A stretch of 54,494 nucleotides of DNA from positions 1 to 54,494 of the forward strand of contig NZ_AKFJ01000006.1 in assembly GCF_000272475.1 (NCBI RefSeq), read 5' to 3'. The notes below the pieces were generated by a model that had not been told where the DNA came from, did not search any database, and saw nothing but the letters and a program-made list of their open reading frames with translations. Of this stretch, positions 1 through 8,738 are shown one piece after another (the first letter of the stretch is position 1; each line of letters opens with the position of its first letter). This DNA comes from Novosphingobium sp. Rr 2-17 (GTDB taxonomy: Bacteria; Pseudomonadota; Alphaproteobacteria; Sphingomonadales; Sphingomonadaceae). The position numbers and the translations under genes were made by a program.

Positions 1-11
1 TCGGTCAATAA

Positions 12-179
12 GGTTTTTCCATTTTTTTCACTGAACTGTCATTCGCCGTCCTAGCTGGGGCAGATGCCGACGACCTCAACGCTACCGCTCTGCGCGCTCG
101 CTCCAACGCCTTCGCTGTTGCAGCACGTTTGCACGAAGCACTGTTGCTGCTATCCCTCTGGCGTGTCGACGATCCCTAG
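12..179 (+). CDS. Possible 3' end of an upstream reading frame (unidentified)
   Basis: Between an in-frame TAA at 9-11 and a TAG at 177-179 a frame encodes about 55 residues with protein-like composition in its second half, ending in residues LSLWRVDDP. It overlaps the proposed GTG start of the next gene by 17 nt, as a closely packed upstream gene would. The stop at 9-11 means it is either a broken gene end or chance. I do not recognise a family. Confidence 0.2.
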   Translation, partial: GFSIFFTELSFAVLAGADADDLNATALRARSNAFAVAARLHEALLLLSLWRVDDP

Positions 180-1200
180 TGCCAACCGCCGCTTATTAGC
201 GACCTCGCTCGCCGCGCTAACCTGCGCCGCGTTGTTTGCGCCCCTTCATGCGCAGACAACGCCTGACGCAGCCACCTCCGACACCTCTCAGCAGATAAGC
301 GCCGGGCCCCCTGTATCTGCATGGCGGCAGTCTCTATCCGACCCTTATCTCAGCGCACTCATCGAGAAGGCTCTGACGGACGACAACGACTTGACCTGTG
401 CGGTCGAGCGATTGCGAACCCAGGACGAGCAGGACCGACGCGGACGCCAGCAATTGGGTGCGCGTATAGAAAGACTGTTCGGCAAGGACGACACTGCCGA
501 GACCGAAGCTGCCCGCAATGCGCGGATCGAGCGTATCGCGTTACGTCGCGTGCGCCTGAGCCAACGCGTAGCGCTGGCCTATTTGGAAGTGCGGCGGCTG
601 CAGCGCCGTGTCGGCCAGCGTAAGGACCTTGTCGATCAATACCGCGACAATGCGGAGATCGCCGAATTTCGCCGCCAAGCCGGGCTCGTTCCCGCGATCG
701 ACGGCGCCGTCGCCCGAACTCAAGATAATACCGCACGCGCAGAGCTCGATGACGACCAGGTGCGCCTAACAGATGCGATCGATGCCCTCGCCGGGTTGGT
801 AAACGAAGATGCTGCCGCTTTGGCTGCCCAGGTCGGATCGACCGCGGCGTTCCCGCCTTGGACACCGGCTGCAAGTGCCACGGCTCCCTCGTCAGACGCT
901 CTGTTGAGCAATGAAATCGATAAAGCCCGCCGTACCGTGCGTGATGCGCGCACGGCCTATCGCGAAGGCGCGGGGTCGATGGCGTCTCTCTACGTTGCCG
1001 AAGCCGCAGCGCTTGCTCTTGAACAAGCATTGGTCGATCGACAGGCTCGGGCGCTGGCGGACGACATTCGTCATCAAGACGCGCAAGACCCTGCTTGGGC
1101 CCGGCAAGGGTTGGAGCCGGTCATCGCGACGCCGCCGGAAAAACGCTCGCATGCCAGCGCAAAGTCGCCGTTGGTCGTTACGGCTTCTCGCTGTGACTGA
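163..1200 (+). CDS. Short TolC/OprM-like outer-membrane efflux protein
   Basis: Resembles the RND/ABC outer-membrane factor family: residues 54-77 carry the W...DPYL..LI.KAL..NDL pattern that opens OprM-like proteins, LFGK at about 105-108 matches the DLFGR element, and two helical blocks follow (about 117-215 and 248-305). I prefer the GTG at 163 to the in-frame ATG at 64, because it places a charged n-region and a hydrophobic signal peptide (residues 9-30, ending LHA-Q) at the N-terminus. At 345 aa it is about 110-140 residues shorter than usual; the segments that normally carry the beta-barrel strands seem to be missing from both halves. It overlaps the downstream membrane fusion protein gene, so the two are probably cotranscribed. 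No transporter gene is visible; it may lie upstream of the window. Confidence 0.6.
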   Translation: MSTIPSANRRLLATSLAALTCAALFAPLHAQTTPDAATSDTSQQISAGPPVSAWRQSLSDPYLSALIEKALTDDNDLTCAVERLRTQDEQDRRGRQQLGARIERLFGKDDTAETEAARNARIERIALRRVRLSQRVALAYLEVRRLQRRVGQRKDLVDQYRDNAEIAEFRRQAGLVPAIDGAVARTQDNTARAELDDDQVRLTDAIDALAGLVNEDAAALAAQVGSTAAFPPWTPAASATAPSSDALLSNEIDKARRTVRDARTAYREGAGSMASLYVAEAAALALEQALVDRQARALADDIRHQDAQDPAWARQGLEPVIATPPEKRSHASAKSPLVVTASRCD

Positions 1201-2395
1201 AGGACACACACCCAGCGGCTTGGACACGTTGCTTGGCGCAACGCCCCGGCGCGTCGCCCGCCATTGGCTGAGCCTATTGCTGCTGGCGCTAGCCGGCCTC
1301 GGTGCCGCCACCTTTTTCGTTCGCTTCGTGACAGGCGAGGATTCGCCTTACTATTCCGCCGCAGTCGAGCGCGGCGATCTGGTCCCTAGGGTGGCACAGA
1401 AAGGCGAACTGCACGCCGCCGGCGAATTCGTAATTTCAGCCCCCCGTGCAGGACGGATAACGTGGATATCGCCCAAATCCACAGGACCGGTCAAAAAGGG
1501 CGAGTTGCTGGCGCGGATTGACCTGGTCGGGGCCAAAGATGCGATCGGGATAGAGGAAAGCGATGTTACCGCCGCCCACGCGGCGCTCGCAGCGGCTCAG
1601 ATTTCCGCGCAGGAAGCTGCAGCGCGCCTGGCGCGCTTTGAAGGCGTGTGGCGCAGATCCGGCGGTCGTGCGCCGGCGTTGAACGAAATGGAGGCTGCCC
1701 GCGCATCGGCACGGCGCACGAGTCTGGCGGTCGACAGCGCCCGCGCCCAAGCTACCGCAGCGCGGCTGCGGCTGAAAGGCAAGCGCGCGGATGTCGCCCC
1801 CAGCGAGTTGCGCGCACCGGACGACGCGATCATCCTCGATCGGCTTGCCTCGCACGGCCAGGCAATCGAAGAACGCCAAACACTCTTCACGCTATCGCGC
1901 ACCCAGGGTCCGCTGGTTATCGAAGTGCCCATTCCCATGCCGCCATTCGGACCGCCGCCTACAGGAGCACCGGCACAAGTCCGGCTCGATGCGCTTCCGG
2001 ACGCCCCGCAAGCTGCAACGCTTGCTCAGTTACGTCCGGCTTCGCGGGCACAGCCCGGCATGGCCATCGCACGTTTCGCTATCACTCGGGCCGATCCGCG
2101 TTTGCGCCCCGGAATGCCGGCGACGGTGGAAATGCTGCTGCCGCCGCGCCGAGGCGTGCTATTGGTTCCCGACGCGGCCCTGGCTTTCGATCCGGGAGCG
2201 GCTGTCGGACGCCAACCGCCTAGCGTTTATGTATTGTCCAAGGATGGCGAGCCTCGACGGGTCAATGTCGTCGTCGGCGCGAGCGATGGACAGCGTACCG
2301 AAGTATTCGGCGCCGGCTTGGCCCCGGGCGACCAAGTTATCATCGGCTGGCGGGCACCGACTGCCGCATCATCACGGACTCAGCCAGGTTCCTGA
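1193..2395 (+). CDS. Membrane fusion protein (MacA/HlyD-like periplasmic adaptor)
   Basis: Periplasmic adaptor linking an inner-membrane transporter to an outer-membrane factor. After a short cytoplasmic stretch there is one membrane anchor (about residues 23-45), a lipoyl/barrel-sandwich half (about 60-110), an Ala/Arg-rich coiled-coil hairpin (about 115-195), the returning lipoyl half, a beta-barrel domain and a membrane-proximal domain to about residue 390. The GTG at 1193 overlaps the stop of the upstream TolC-like gene, suggesting translational coupling; an in-frame ATG at 1151 is an alternative, and the open frame reaches further upstream without protein-like sequence. The family is confident; the substrate is unknown. 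No ABC or RND pump gene follows, so its partner is upstream or elsewhere. Confidence 0.8.
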   Translation: MTEGHTPSGLDTLLGATPRRVARHWLSLLLLALAGLGAATFFVRFVTGEDSPYYSAAVERGDLVPRVAQKGELHAAGEFVISAPRAGRITWISPKSTGPVKKGELLARIDLVGAKDAIGIEESDVTAAHAALAAAQISAQEAAARLARFEGVWRRSGGRAPALNEMEAARASARRTSLAVDSARAQATAARLRLKGKRADVAPSELRAPDDAIILDRLASHGQAIEERQTLFTLSRTQGPLVIEVPIPMPPFGPPPTGAPAQVRLDALPDAPQAATLAQLRPASRAQPGMAIARFAITRADPRLRPGMPATVEMLLPPRRGVLLVPDAALAFDPGAAVGRQPPSVYVLSKDGEPRRVNVVVGASDGQRTEVFGAGLAPGDQVIIGWRAPTAASSRTQPGS

Positions 2396-2516
2396 CATAT
2401 GCGCGCTCGAACGGGCGCGCCGAAACGAGCGATCGGGGGCGGCACTTGGAAACAAGAGCCTTGCCCATGCGTACTATTGCTAAGGGCTCAACAACAAAGG
2501 GGAGCAAACTCTGTTA

Positions 2517-4019
2517 TTGGACGCGCAAATTTCGCGCCGCATGGTCGTCAGGCTGTTCGCGGCCTTAGGGGTTGCCGGAGCGATTCCGTTGGACCGTGCT
2601 TTGGCCAAGGCACCGCAACGAATGGGGCCACCGACCCCGTTCTCGTGGGATATCCTGGTGGAACGCGCCCGCGTTTTGGCGGCTCGGCCCTACGTAGTGC
2701 CACCCGTGTCTGCCCACGCGGCGCGTGATTACGATGCGGCGGTCAAGTTAACGTATGGCTCGGCGCAAGCGATCGCGGGGAATGTGCGGCTGCTGCCGGC
2801 GAGCAAGGTCAACGCGACAAGTCCGGTCCGCATTGCCGTGGTGCAGGCAGGTCAGGCGCGCGAGATCACCGACATGGCCGGTCTTTTTGCCGGCGGCGGC
2901 ACTGCCGATGCTTCGGGCTTCCGCGTCTTGGATGCCTCCGGCAAAAGCGATTGGCTCGCCTTTCAAGGTGCAAGCTATTTCCGCGCATGCGGTTCGCGCG
3001 ACCAATATGGATTGTCCGCGCGCGCGGTCGCGATCGATACCGGCCTGCCCTCGCCTGAGGAATTTCCCAACTTCACCCATTTCTGGTTCGAGCAGGAAGG
3101 GCCAGGCAAGGTTCGTATTCACGCCCTGCTCGATGGCCCCAGCGTGACGGGCGCCTTCGGGTTTGACTGCAACTTTGACGATGCCGGCGTCATCCAGGAT
3201 GTGACCGGCACGCTGTTCTTGCGCAACGACGTTGGCCAGCTTGGCATTGCGGCGGCATCCAGCATGTTCTGGTACGACCAGTCGCGCCGCCCGCCCCATG
3301 CTGACTGGCGGCCAGAAATTCACGATTCGGATGGGCTTGCAATCCAGGCCGGCAACGGCGAACGAGTGTGGCGGCCTTTGGACAATCCCAAGTCGACGCG
3401 ACTCCATGCCTTTCGTGCCGATAACCCGCGCGGTTTCGGCCTGCTCCAGCGCGACCAGGTGTTTGACCATTATCAGGACGACGGCGTGTTCTACGACAAG
3501 CGTCCGTCGCTATGGGTTCAGCCCAAGGGAGATTGGGGACCAGGTTCCGTCTACCTCTTGGAAATGGCGACCGATCGCGAGACCAACGATAATATCGCGG
3601 TGTTCTGGCATAGTGATCGTCCGGCCAAAGCAGGTGAACGGCGCGACTTCGCCTACCGCCTCACTTGGACATCGAACGACCCCACCGCAGATGCGACGGC
3701 TCGTTGCGTCGATTCCTTCGAGGGACCTGGTGGTATCCCCGGCGCAGACCCGATCGTCGGCGCACGCAAGTTCGTCTTCGATTTTGCGGGGGCTTCGTTG
3801 ACTGGGCTTGACCGCAATAGCGGCGTGATTGCCGCTACTGACCTGCCCGCCAACGCGCTGGTATCGTCCGCTGCCTACCCGATTGCGCGCGGCGATGGCC
3901 GCTGGCGCGTCACGCTAGATGTGCGGACCGCCAATCTTCCCCGACCCGAATTCCGGCTCTTCCTCAAGCGCGGCCAGAGCGCGCTTAGCGAGACGGTCAT
4001 CAAGGCGATCGAAGTATGA
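2517..4019 (+). CDS. opgG: Periplasmic glucan biosynthesis protein, OpgG/OpgD (MdoG/MdoD) family
   Basis: Periplasmic protein needed to build osmoregulated periplasmic glucans from the glucan backbone made by OpgH. The 500-aa product matches the family in length, with a large beta-sandwich domain (about 45-380) and a C-terminal Ig-like domain (about 395-500). The TTG start at 2517, preceded by an AAGGGGAG ribosome site at 2497-2504, keeps an SRRMVVRLF twin-arginine motif at residues 6-14, so export is probably by Tat, as for OpgD rather than OpgG. Its stop overlaps the opgH start by 4 nt (ATGA), as expected of a two-gene glucan operon. Whether it is functionally G or D cannot be told from one sequence. 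Confidence 0.88.
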   Translation: MDAQISRRMVVRLFAALGVAGAIPLDRALAKAPQRMGPPTPFSWDILVERARVLAARPYVVPPVSAHAARDYDAAVKLTYGSAQAIAGNVRLLPASKVNATSPVRIAVVQAGQAREITDMAGLFAGGGTADASGFRVLDASGKSDWLAFQGASYFRACGSRDQYGLSARAVAIDTGLPSPEEFPNFTHFWFEQEGPGKVRIHALLDGPSVTGAFGFDCNFDDAGVIQDVTGTLFLRNDVGQLGIAAASSMFWYDQSRRPPHADWRPEIHDSDGLAIQAGNGERVWRPLDNPKSTRLHAFRADNPRGFGLLQRDQVFDHYQDDGVFYDKRPSLWVQPKGDWGPGSVYLLEMATDRETNDNIAVFWHSDRPAKAGERRDFAYRLTWTSNDPTADATARCVDSFEGPGGIPGADPIVGARKFVFDFAGASLTGLDRNSGVIAATDLPANALVSSAAYPIARGDGRWRVTLDVRTANLPRPEFRLFLKRGQSALSETVIKAIEV

Positions 4020-5878
4020 GCCTTGTTCCATTGACGGCAAGCCCAATGCTGCCGGTGGAAGCGCCGTTGGCGATGCCGATCCAGGATCTTTACGGCAATC
4101 CGCCTGGCGCCATCGAAGTACGGACGAGCCCTTACGGCATGCAGGTAAAACGCCTGCTGCTCATCGCACTGACGGCGGTGATCGGGCTGGCGGCGTCCAG
4201 TACCGTGCGGCTTGAGCTATCGCGCGATGGATTGGACTGGGTGGAAATCACCCTCCTCAGCTTCTTCGTCCCGCTGTTCTGCTGGATCGCGTTTGGCTTC
4301 GTGACGTCGACGATCGGCTTCCTCAAGCTGATTACCGGCGAGCATCCCGGCTTCATCCCGGTGCCAAGCCCTGCCTCCAGCCTGCGCCATCGCACCGCGG
4401 TTCTAATGCCGGTCTACAACGAGGACGTCGACGAAGTGTTCGGCCGCGTCTCCACCATGGCCCGCTCGATCGCGACGGCCGGCGGCGCCGAGTGGATCGA
4501 CTTCTTCGTCTTGAGCGATTCCAACCCCTTTCACGGCAAACGCGAAGAAGCTGCGTGGCGCGATCTTGCGGCCACCGCCCCAATCCGCGTCTTCTACCGC
4601 CGCCGCGAACAGAATGTGGCGCGCAAACCGGGCAACATCGCCGAGTGGGTGGGCCGCTTCGGGGGTGCCTATGAGAACATGCTGGTCCTAGACGCCGATT
4701 CGATGATGAGCGGCGACACGATCGTCGGCATGGCCGCGATCATGGAAGAGCGCCCCTCGATCGGCCTGCTGCAGACCGTCCCGATGATTACCAACGCGCG
4801 CACTGTCTTCCAGCGCTGGATGCAGTTCGCCAGTGAGGCCTACGGGCCGATCGCCTCTGCCGGGTTGCTGTGGTGGTCGGGTTCGGAAGCGAACTTTTGG
4901 GGCCATAACGCCATCGTCCGCACCCGCGCTTTTGCGGAATCGTGTGGATTGCCGGCGCTTCCGGGCAAACCTCCGTTCGGCGGCCACATCCTCAGCCACG
5001 ATATGGTGGAATCGGCTTTGTTGCGCCGACGGGGTTGGGCAGTCCATATGGTGATGATCGGCGGCAGCTACGAAGAATTCCCGCCGTCGATCGTCGACCT
5101 GTCGATCCGCGATCGACGCTGGATGCAAGGCAACCTCCAGCACCTCCAACTGCTCGGTGCTTCGGGCCTGCACTGGGCCAGCCGGCTGCACCTTCTTATC
5201 GGCGCCTCGGCCTATCTTACCTCGCCCGCGTGGCTGCTGCTGATCCTGACGATGATCGGCCAGGCCGCGACACGCGACAATGGCAACTTCGTTACGCTCG
5301 CACCGCCCAGCGTGCTCGCGCTGACCGTGGTTTTGCTGTTCGGACCCAAACTGATGGGCACGATCTGGATGCTGGCTGACGCAGAGCGGCGGCGTAATTT
5401 CGGGGGTACGCTGCGCGTATTGCGCTCGGTGCTAACCGAAATAGTGCTCGCCATGCTGCTGGCTCCGGTGACTATGGTAACCCAAACCAAAGCGCTGTTG
5501 GGGCTCGTGCTCGGCGTGTCCGCAAGCTGGAACACGCAAGTGCGCGATGCCCGCAAGATCCCGCTGCGCCAGGTACTTCCCGATATGCGTGAGCATTTTC
5601 TGCTAGGCGCGGCACTGTGCACCACCGCGTTTCTCGACCTGACGGTGACGATCTGGTTGCTACCCATTATTATCGGGCTACTGACTTCGCCGTGGCTAAT
5701 CAGCCTGACCTCAAGCGTAGCGCTGGGCGACAAAGCCGGCCGTATCGGCCTGTTCCGCGTGCCAGACCCGGCAATTACCGAGGACCAGATCGCATCCCTA
5801 CCCTTGCCAACTGCAGACGTTGCACAACCGGCGCTCGCAGTCGGCGCGGTCGTCGTCGGACCTGCCTCACTTGACTGA
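4016..5878 (+). CDS. opgH: Glucan biosynthesis glucosyltransferase H
   Basis: Inner-membrane family-2 glycosyltransferase that polymerises glucose from UDP-glucose for osmoregulated periplasmic glucans. Two membrane segments lie at about 45-65 and 77-102. The GT-A domain starts near 126 (TAVLMPVYNED), with the DAD metal motif at 226-228, a SHDMVE acceptor motif near 337 and RDRRWMQGN near 368 (the QxxRW-type signature). Several membrane helices follow from about 390 to 580. At 620 aa it is shorter than the roughly 850-aa E. coli protein, lacking much of the long N-terminal region. It overlaps opgG by 4 nt. Confidence 0.93.
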   Translation: MSLVPLTASPMLPVEAPLAMPIQDLYGNPPGAIEVRTSPYGMQVKRLLLIALTAVIGLAASSTVRLELSRDGLDWVEITLLSFFVPLFCWIAFGFVTSTIGFLKLITGEHPGFIPVPSPASSLRHRTAVLMPVYNEDVDEVFGRVSTMARSIATAGGAEWIDFFVLSDSNPFHGKREEAAWRDLAATAPIRVFYRRREQNVARKPGNIAEWVGRFGGAYENMLVLDADSMMSGDTIVGMAAIMEERPSIGLLQTVPMITNARTVFQRWMQFASEAYGPIASAGLLWWSGSEANFWGHNAIVRTRAFAESCGLPALPGKPPFGGHILSHDMVESALLRRRGWAVHMVMIGGSYEEFPPSIVDLSIRDRRWMQGNLQHLQLLGASGLHWASRLHLLIGASAYLTSPAWLLLILTMIGQAATRDNGNFVTLAPPSVLALTVVLLFGPKLMGTIWMLADAERRRNFGGTLRVLRSVLTEIVLAMLLAPVTMVTQTKALLGLVLGVSASWNTQVRDARKIPLRQVLPDMREHFLLGAALCTTAFLDLTVTIWLLPIIIGLLTSPWLISLTSSVALGDKAGRIGLFRVPDPAITEDQIASLPLPTADVAQPALAVGAVVVGPASLD

Positions 5879-5927
5879 GCCAAGGGCGATAAACCCGGAA
5901 AGTGCCTGCCTTTAATATCACAAAGCC

Positions 5928-6380
5928 TTGGACGCTGCCGGCATCGCGCGGGCCAGGAACGTCGTTTCGGACCAACTGACGCTAGACGAGCGTGGTTTGG
6001 AATCGTGGGGCCTGGCCTGGCGCGATACCGTCACGTTCGAAGAGCTCTCGGCCCACATTCATCCCGCAGATCGCGATCGTGTACGCTTGGCTTTCCAGGC
6101 GACGCTTGCCGTGCTCGGTCGTTACGAAACAGACTTCCGCATCATGATCGGCGATGAAATTCGATGGATTTCGGCACGCGGCCAAGGGCAGGATGTGGGA
6201 ATCGTCGGGAGGACGATATTCGGCATCTTTCTCGATGTAACCAGCCGAAAAAACGCCGAAGAAGGCAATAAAATACTGGCCGGCGAAATGAGCCACCGGG
6301 TCAGAAACCTCCTTACGATCGCGACCGGCCTTACCGAATCGTGCTGGAGCATGCGCGACCTCCATTCAGAAATGGGCTGA
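5928..6380 (+). pseudogene. Truncated PAS-HWE sensor histidine kinase remnant
   Basis: The frame encodes most of a PAS fold (FEELSAHIHPADRDRV near residues 37-52, then IRWISARGQ and a DVTSRKNAEE linker), followed by the phosphoacceptor box of HWE-family kinases, EMSHRVRNLLTIATGL at about 120-135, with the conserved His. It ends about 15 residues later; the rest of the dimerisation helix and the whole ATP-binding domain are missing, and I find no continuation in any frame before the next gene. The start is a weak TTG and the first PAS strands look incomplete. A decayed gene fragment is the best reading. Confidence 0.7.
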
Positions 6381-6616
6381 TGACGTGCAGGCGGGCCGAA
6401 TAACGGTCGTTCGACCAAGCGCAGACTGGAAAGAGGCAAGGCGAGCCGTTCTTTCCGCCGTGGTTTAGTAGCTCGTTTGCGCTCGTCGGTGCTTCCCATC
6501 GAATCTGGCTCCCTCTTCAGGGACTGATAATGGTGGGAAGTCCGGGATTAGGCGGCAATAGGCCGGGAAAGGTGGGGGGGGTAGGAGTCCCCCTACACCT
6601 TGTCGCCTCGTTCATC

Positions 6617-7234
6617 TCAGTCCATCGCGACGAAGCCGGGCAAGCTCTCCATCTGGTCCAGCCATCGCCCTATTGCGGAATAGTCGCCCAGGCGAAAGCC
6701 GCCATCCTCGCAGACGTGCGTGTAGGCGTAGAGCGCGATATCGGCGAGGCTGGCGACATCTCCTGCCAGCCAGTCGGTCCGCGACAATTGATCTTCAATC
6801 ACTTCCAGCGCAGCCTCTCCGCCGGCGCGTTTGGCTGGAATCTGGCTGTTTTGGAACGCGCTGAGCTTGTCCTCGCCCACGAACAGCATCCAGAAACGCA
6901 GCGTGGCGATGTTGGGTTCGTGGTTGTACTGCTCGAAGAACATCCAGCGCAGCATGTCGGCGCGGCCAAAGCGGTCATGCGGGATCAGCGCCGATCCGTC
7001 GGCCAGATACCAGCATGCCGCGTTGCTTTCGGGCAGGAAGCGGTTTCCGGCCTGCAGCACCGGGATACGCCCGTTGGCGTTGATCGTGGCCAGAAACTCG
7101 GGCGTACGGGTCTCGCCAGCCATGATGTCATAGGCAACGCGCTGCAGCGGCAGTCCCAGCAGCGCGGCGGTCAGCCGAATCTTGTAGCAATTGCCGCTAC
7201 GCGGGTCTTCGTGAAGGATCAGGGCCTCAGACAT
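6617..7234 (-). CDS. Glutathione S-transferase family protein
   Basis: Cytosolic GST-like protein of 205 aa. The N-terminal thioredoxin fold holds LHEDPRSGNCYKIRL (about 7-21), the cis-proline motif GRIPVL (about 55-60) and the glutathione-contacting LPESNAACWYL segment (about 67-77). The C-terminal helical domain carries the conserved LADIALYAYTHV motif near 162-173. The substrate is unknown. Its start lies 3 bp from the end of the upstream quinone oxidoreductase gene on the same strand, so the two probably form a small redox/detoxification operon. Confidence 0.9.
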   Translation of the reverse strand: MSEALILHEDPRSGNCYKIRLTAALLGLPLQRVAYDIMAGETRTPEFLATINANGRIPVLQAGNRFLPESNAACWYLADGSALIPHDRFGRADMLRWMFFEQYNHEPNIATLRFWMLFVGEDKLSAFQNSQIPAKRAGGEAALEVIEDQLSRTDWLAGDVASLADIALYAYTHVCEDGGFRLGDYSAIGRWLDQMESLPGFVAMD

Positions 7235-7237
7235 CTC

Positions 7238-8251
7238 TCAAACTTCCAGCACGATCTTGCCGATATGGTCGCCCGCTTCCATCCGCGCGTGCGCCTTCGC
7301 GGCTTCGGCCAGCGGAAAGCGGGTGTCCATGACCGGGCGCAGCGCGCCTTCTTCCACCAACGGCCAGGCATTGGCGCGGATTTCCTGTGCCAACAACGCC
7401 TTGAACGCATCGGTGCGGGGGCGCAGCGTCGATCCGGTCAGGGTGAGCCGCTTCTGCATCACCACGCCCATGTTGATCTGCGCCTTGGTGCCACCTTGCA
7501 CCGCAATCGTGACGTGTCGCCCATCGGGGGCGAGGCACTTGAGGTTGCGCACCACGTAATCGCCCGCCACCATGTCGAGCACCACGTCCACGCCGCGCCC
7601 CTCGGTAATGCGGGCGACCTCTTCCACGAAGTCCACCGTCTTGTAGTCGATCGCATGGTCCGCGCCGATCGCCAGCGCCGCCGCGCACTTGTCCGCCGAT
7701 CCGCAAGTGACAATGACCCTCAGCCCGAAGTGCCGGCCCAGCATGATCGCCATGCTGCCGATGCCGCTGGTGCCACCGTGGACCAGCAGCGCCTCACCCT
7801 CGCGCGCGAAGCCGCGTTCGAACACGTTGTGCCAGACTGTGAACAACGTCTCGGGCAGCGCCGCCGCTGCGTCCAGCCCGAGCCCCGCCGGCACCGGCAG
7901 GCAGTGCCCCGCTACTGCGATGCAGTATTGTGCGTAGCCGCCGCCGTTCACCAATGCGCAAACCTCGTCGCCCACTCGCGGCCAGGCGACACCTTCGCCC
8001 ACCGCAACCACGGTTCCGGCAATCTCCAGCCCCGGTATCGGCGATGCGCCAGGCGGAGGAGGATAGTTGCCCTGCCGCTGGACGACGTCCGGTCGGTTGA
8101 CCCCGGCAAAGGCCACTGCGACCAGTACTTGGCCAGGTCCGGGAAGAGGCACGGGCACCCAAGTAGGCTGAAGAACATCCGGCCCACCGGGGGCGTCGTA
8201 ACCCACGGCGATCATAGTGTTAGGCACGGTAGCTGACTGGTTGGTTGTCAT
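7238..8251 (-). CDS. NAD(P)H:quinone oxidoreductase, zinc-independent MDR family (PIG3-like)
   Basis: Medium-chain dehydrogenase/reductase of 337 aa that reduces quinones or enones with NAD(P)H. The N-terminal GroES-like domain contains AGVNRPDVVQRQG and PIPGLEIAGTV; the Rossmann domain has the LVHGGTSGIGSMA nucleotide-binding loop. The structural-zinc cysteines of alcohol dehydrogenases are absent. I chose the ATG at 8251 (MTTNQSATV...) because the 30 codons upstream in the open frame do not resemble the family. The gene diverges from the DUF1192 gene across an 89-bp gap that probably holds both promoters. Confidence 0.92.
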   Translation of the reverse strand: MTTNQSATVPNTMIAVGYDAPGGPDVLQPTWVPVPLPGPGQVLVAVAFAGVNRPDVVQRQGNYPPPPGASPIPGLEIAGTVVAVGEGVAWPRVGDEVCALVNGGGYAQYCIAVAGHCLPVPAGLGLDAAAALPETLFTVWHNVFERGFAREGEALLVHGGTSGIGSMAIMLGRHFGLRVIVTCGSADKCAAALAIGADHAIDYKTVDFVEEVARITEGRGVDVVLDMVAGDYVVRNLKCLAPDGRHVTIAVQGGTKAQINMGVVMQKRLTLTGSTLRPRTDAFKALLAQEIRANAWPLVEEGALRPVMDTRFPLAEAAKAHARMEAGDHIGKIVLEV

Positions 8252-8340
8252 GGCGCGCAGTGTTGCACCGGAACGATGGACAGGGAAACGGTTTTTCCGA
8301 CCATTGACAGCCGCGAATTCCAGTCCGATGCTGCAGCGCA

Positions 8341-8559
8341 ATGGACGATAACGACCGGCCTAGGCGGCGGTCGACCGAGGGTGACCTCGGAACCGCCAGC
8401 CTCCTCGCCAGCGAAAGCCTGGAACGCTATTCTCTGGACGAGCTTGGCGCGCGCATCGAACTGCTCGAAACCGAGATCGCGCGCATTCGTGAACACCGGC
8501 GAAAGTCCGCCGACCACATGAGCGCAGCCGAAGCGCTTTTTAGGCCTCGATCGGCGTGA
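8341..8559 (+). CDS. DUF1192 family protein
   Basis: A 72-aa acidic/basic protein matching DUF1192: an N-terminal MDDNDRPRRR segment, the SLLASESLERYSLDEL core, a short coiled coil (LGARIELLETEIARI, about 35-49) and a C-terminal AAEALFRP. The function of the family is unknown. It is transcribed divergently from the quinone oxidoreductase and ends 179 bp before clpA. Confidence 0.8.
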   Translation: MDDNDRPRRRSTEGDLGTASLLASESLERYSLDELGARIELLETEIARIREHRRKSADHMSAAEALFRPRSA

Positions 8560-8583
8560 CCCGCGCAGGTTCGCCACACTACC

Positions 8584-8624
8584 TTGCAGGTGACCTTCGC
8601 AACTGCCTGCAACGTTCCTATATT
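8584..8624 (+). promoter_or_regulatory. Candidate clpA promoter (RpoH-like) with overlapping inverted repeat
   Basis: CTTCGC at 8595-8600 and CCTATATT at 8617-8624 are 16 bp apart and resemble the CTTG / CYTATNT elements of alphaproteobacterial heat-shock promoters, though the -35 is imperfect. A perfect 7-bp inverted repeat, TTGCAGG (8584-8590) and CCTGCAA (8606-8612), overlaps it and could be an operator. A second possible element, TTATAATAAAGG at about 8718-8729, lies just before the start codon. The promoter call is inference. Confidence 0.3.
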
Positions 8625-8738
8625 AAATATCATAAGCCCAATCGGCCAAGAAGAAGCCGCCAACCTCAGTGTCGCGCGCAAGCTCTCCCATCCGGAAAGC
8701 CCAGCCTTGAAATGCCCCTTATAATAAAGGTGTCCTAG

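Noticed and set aside
6530..8236. Long plus-strand open frame (568 codons)
   Set aside because: It is antisense to the GST and quinone oxidoreductase genes, both clear family members; its own composition (His/Arg/Gln-rich) is typical of a shadow frame.
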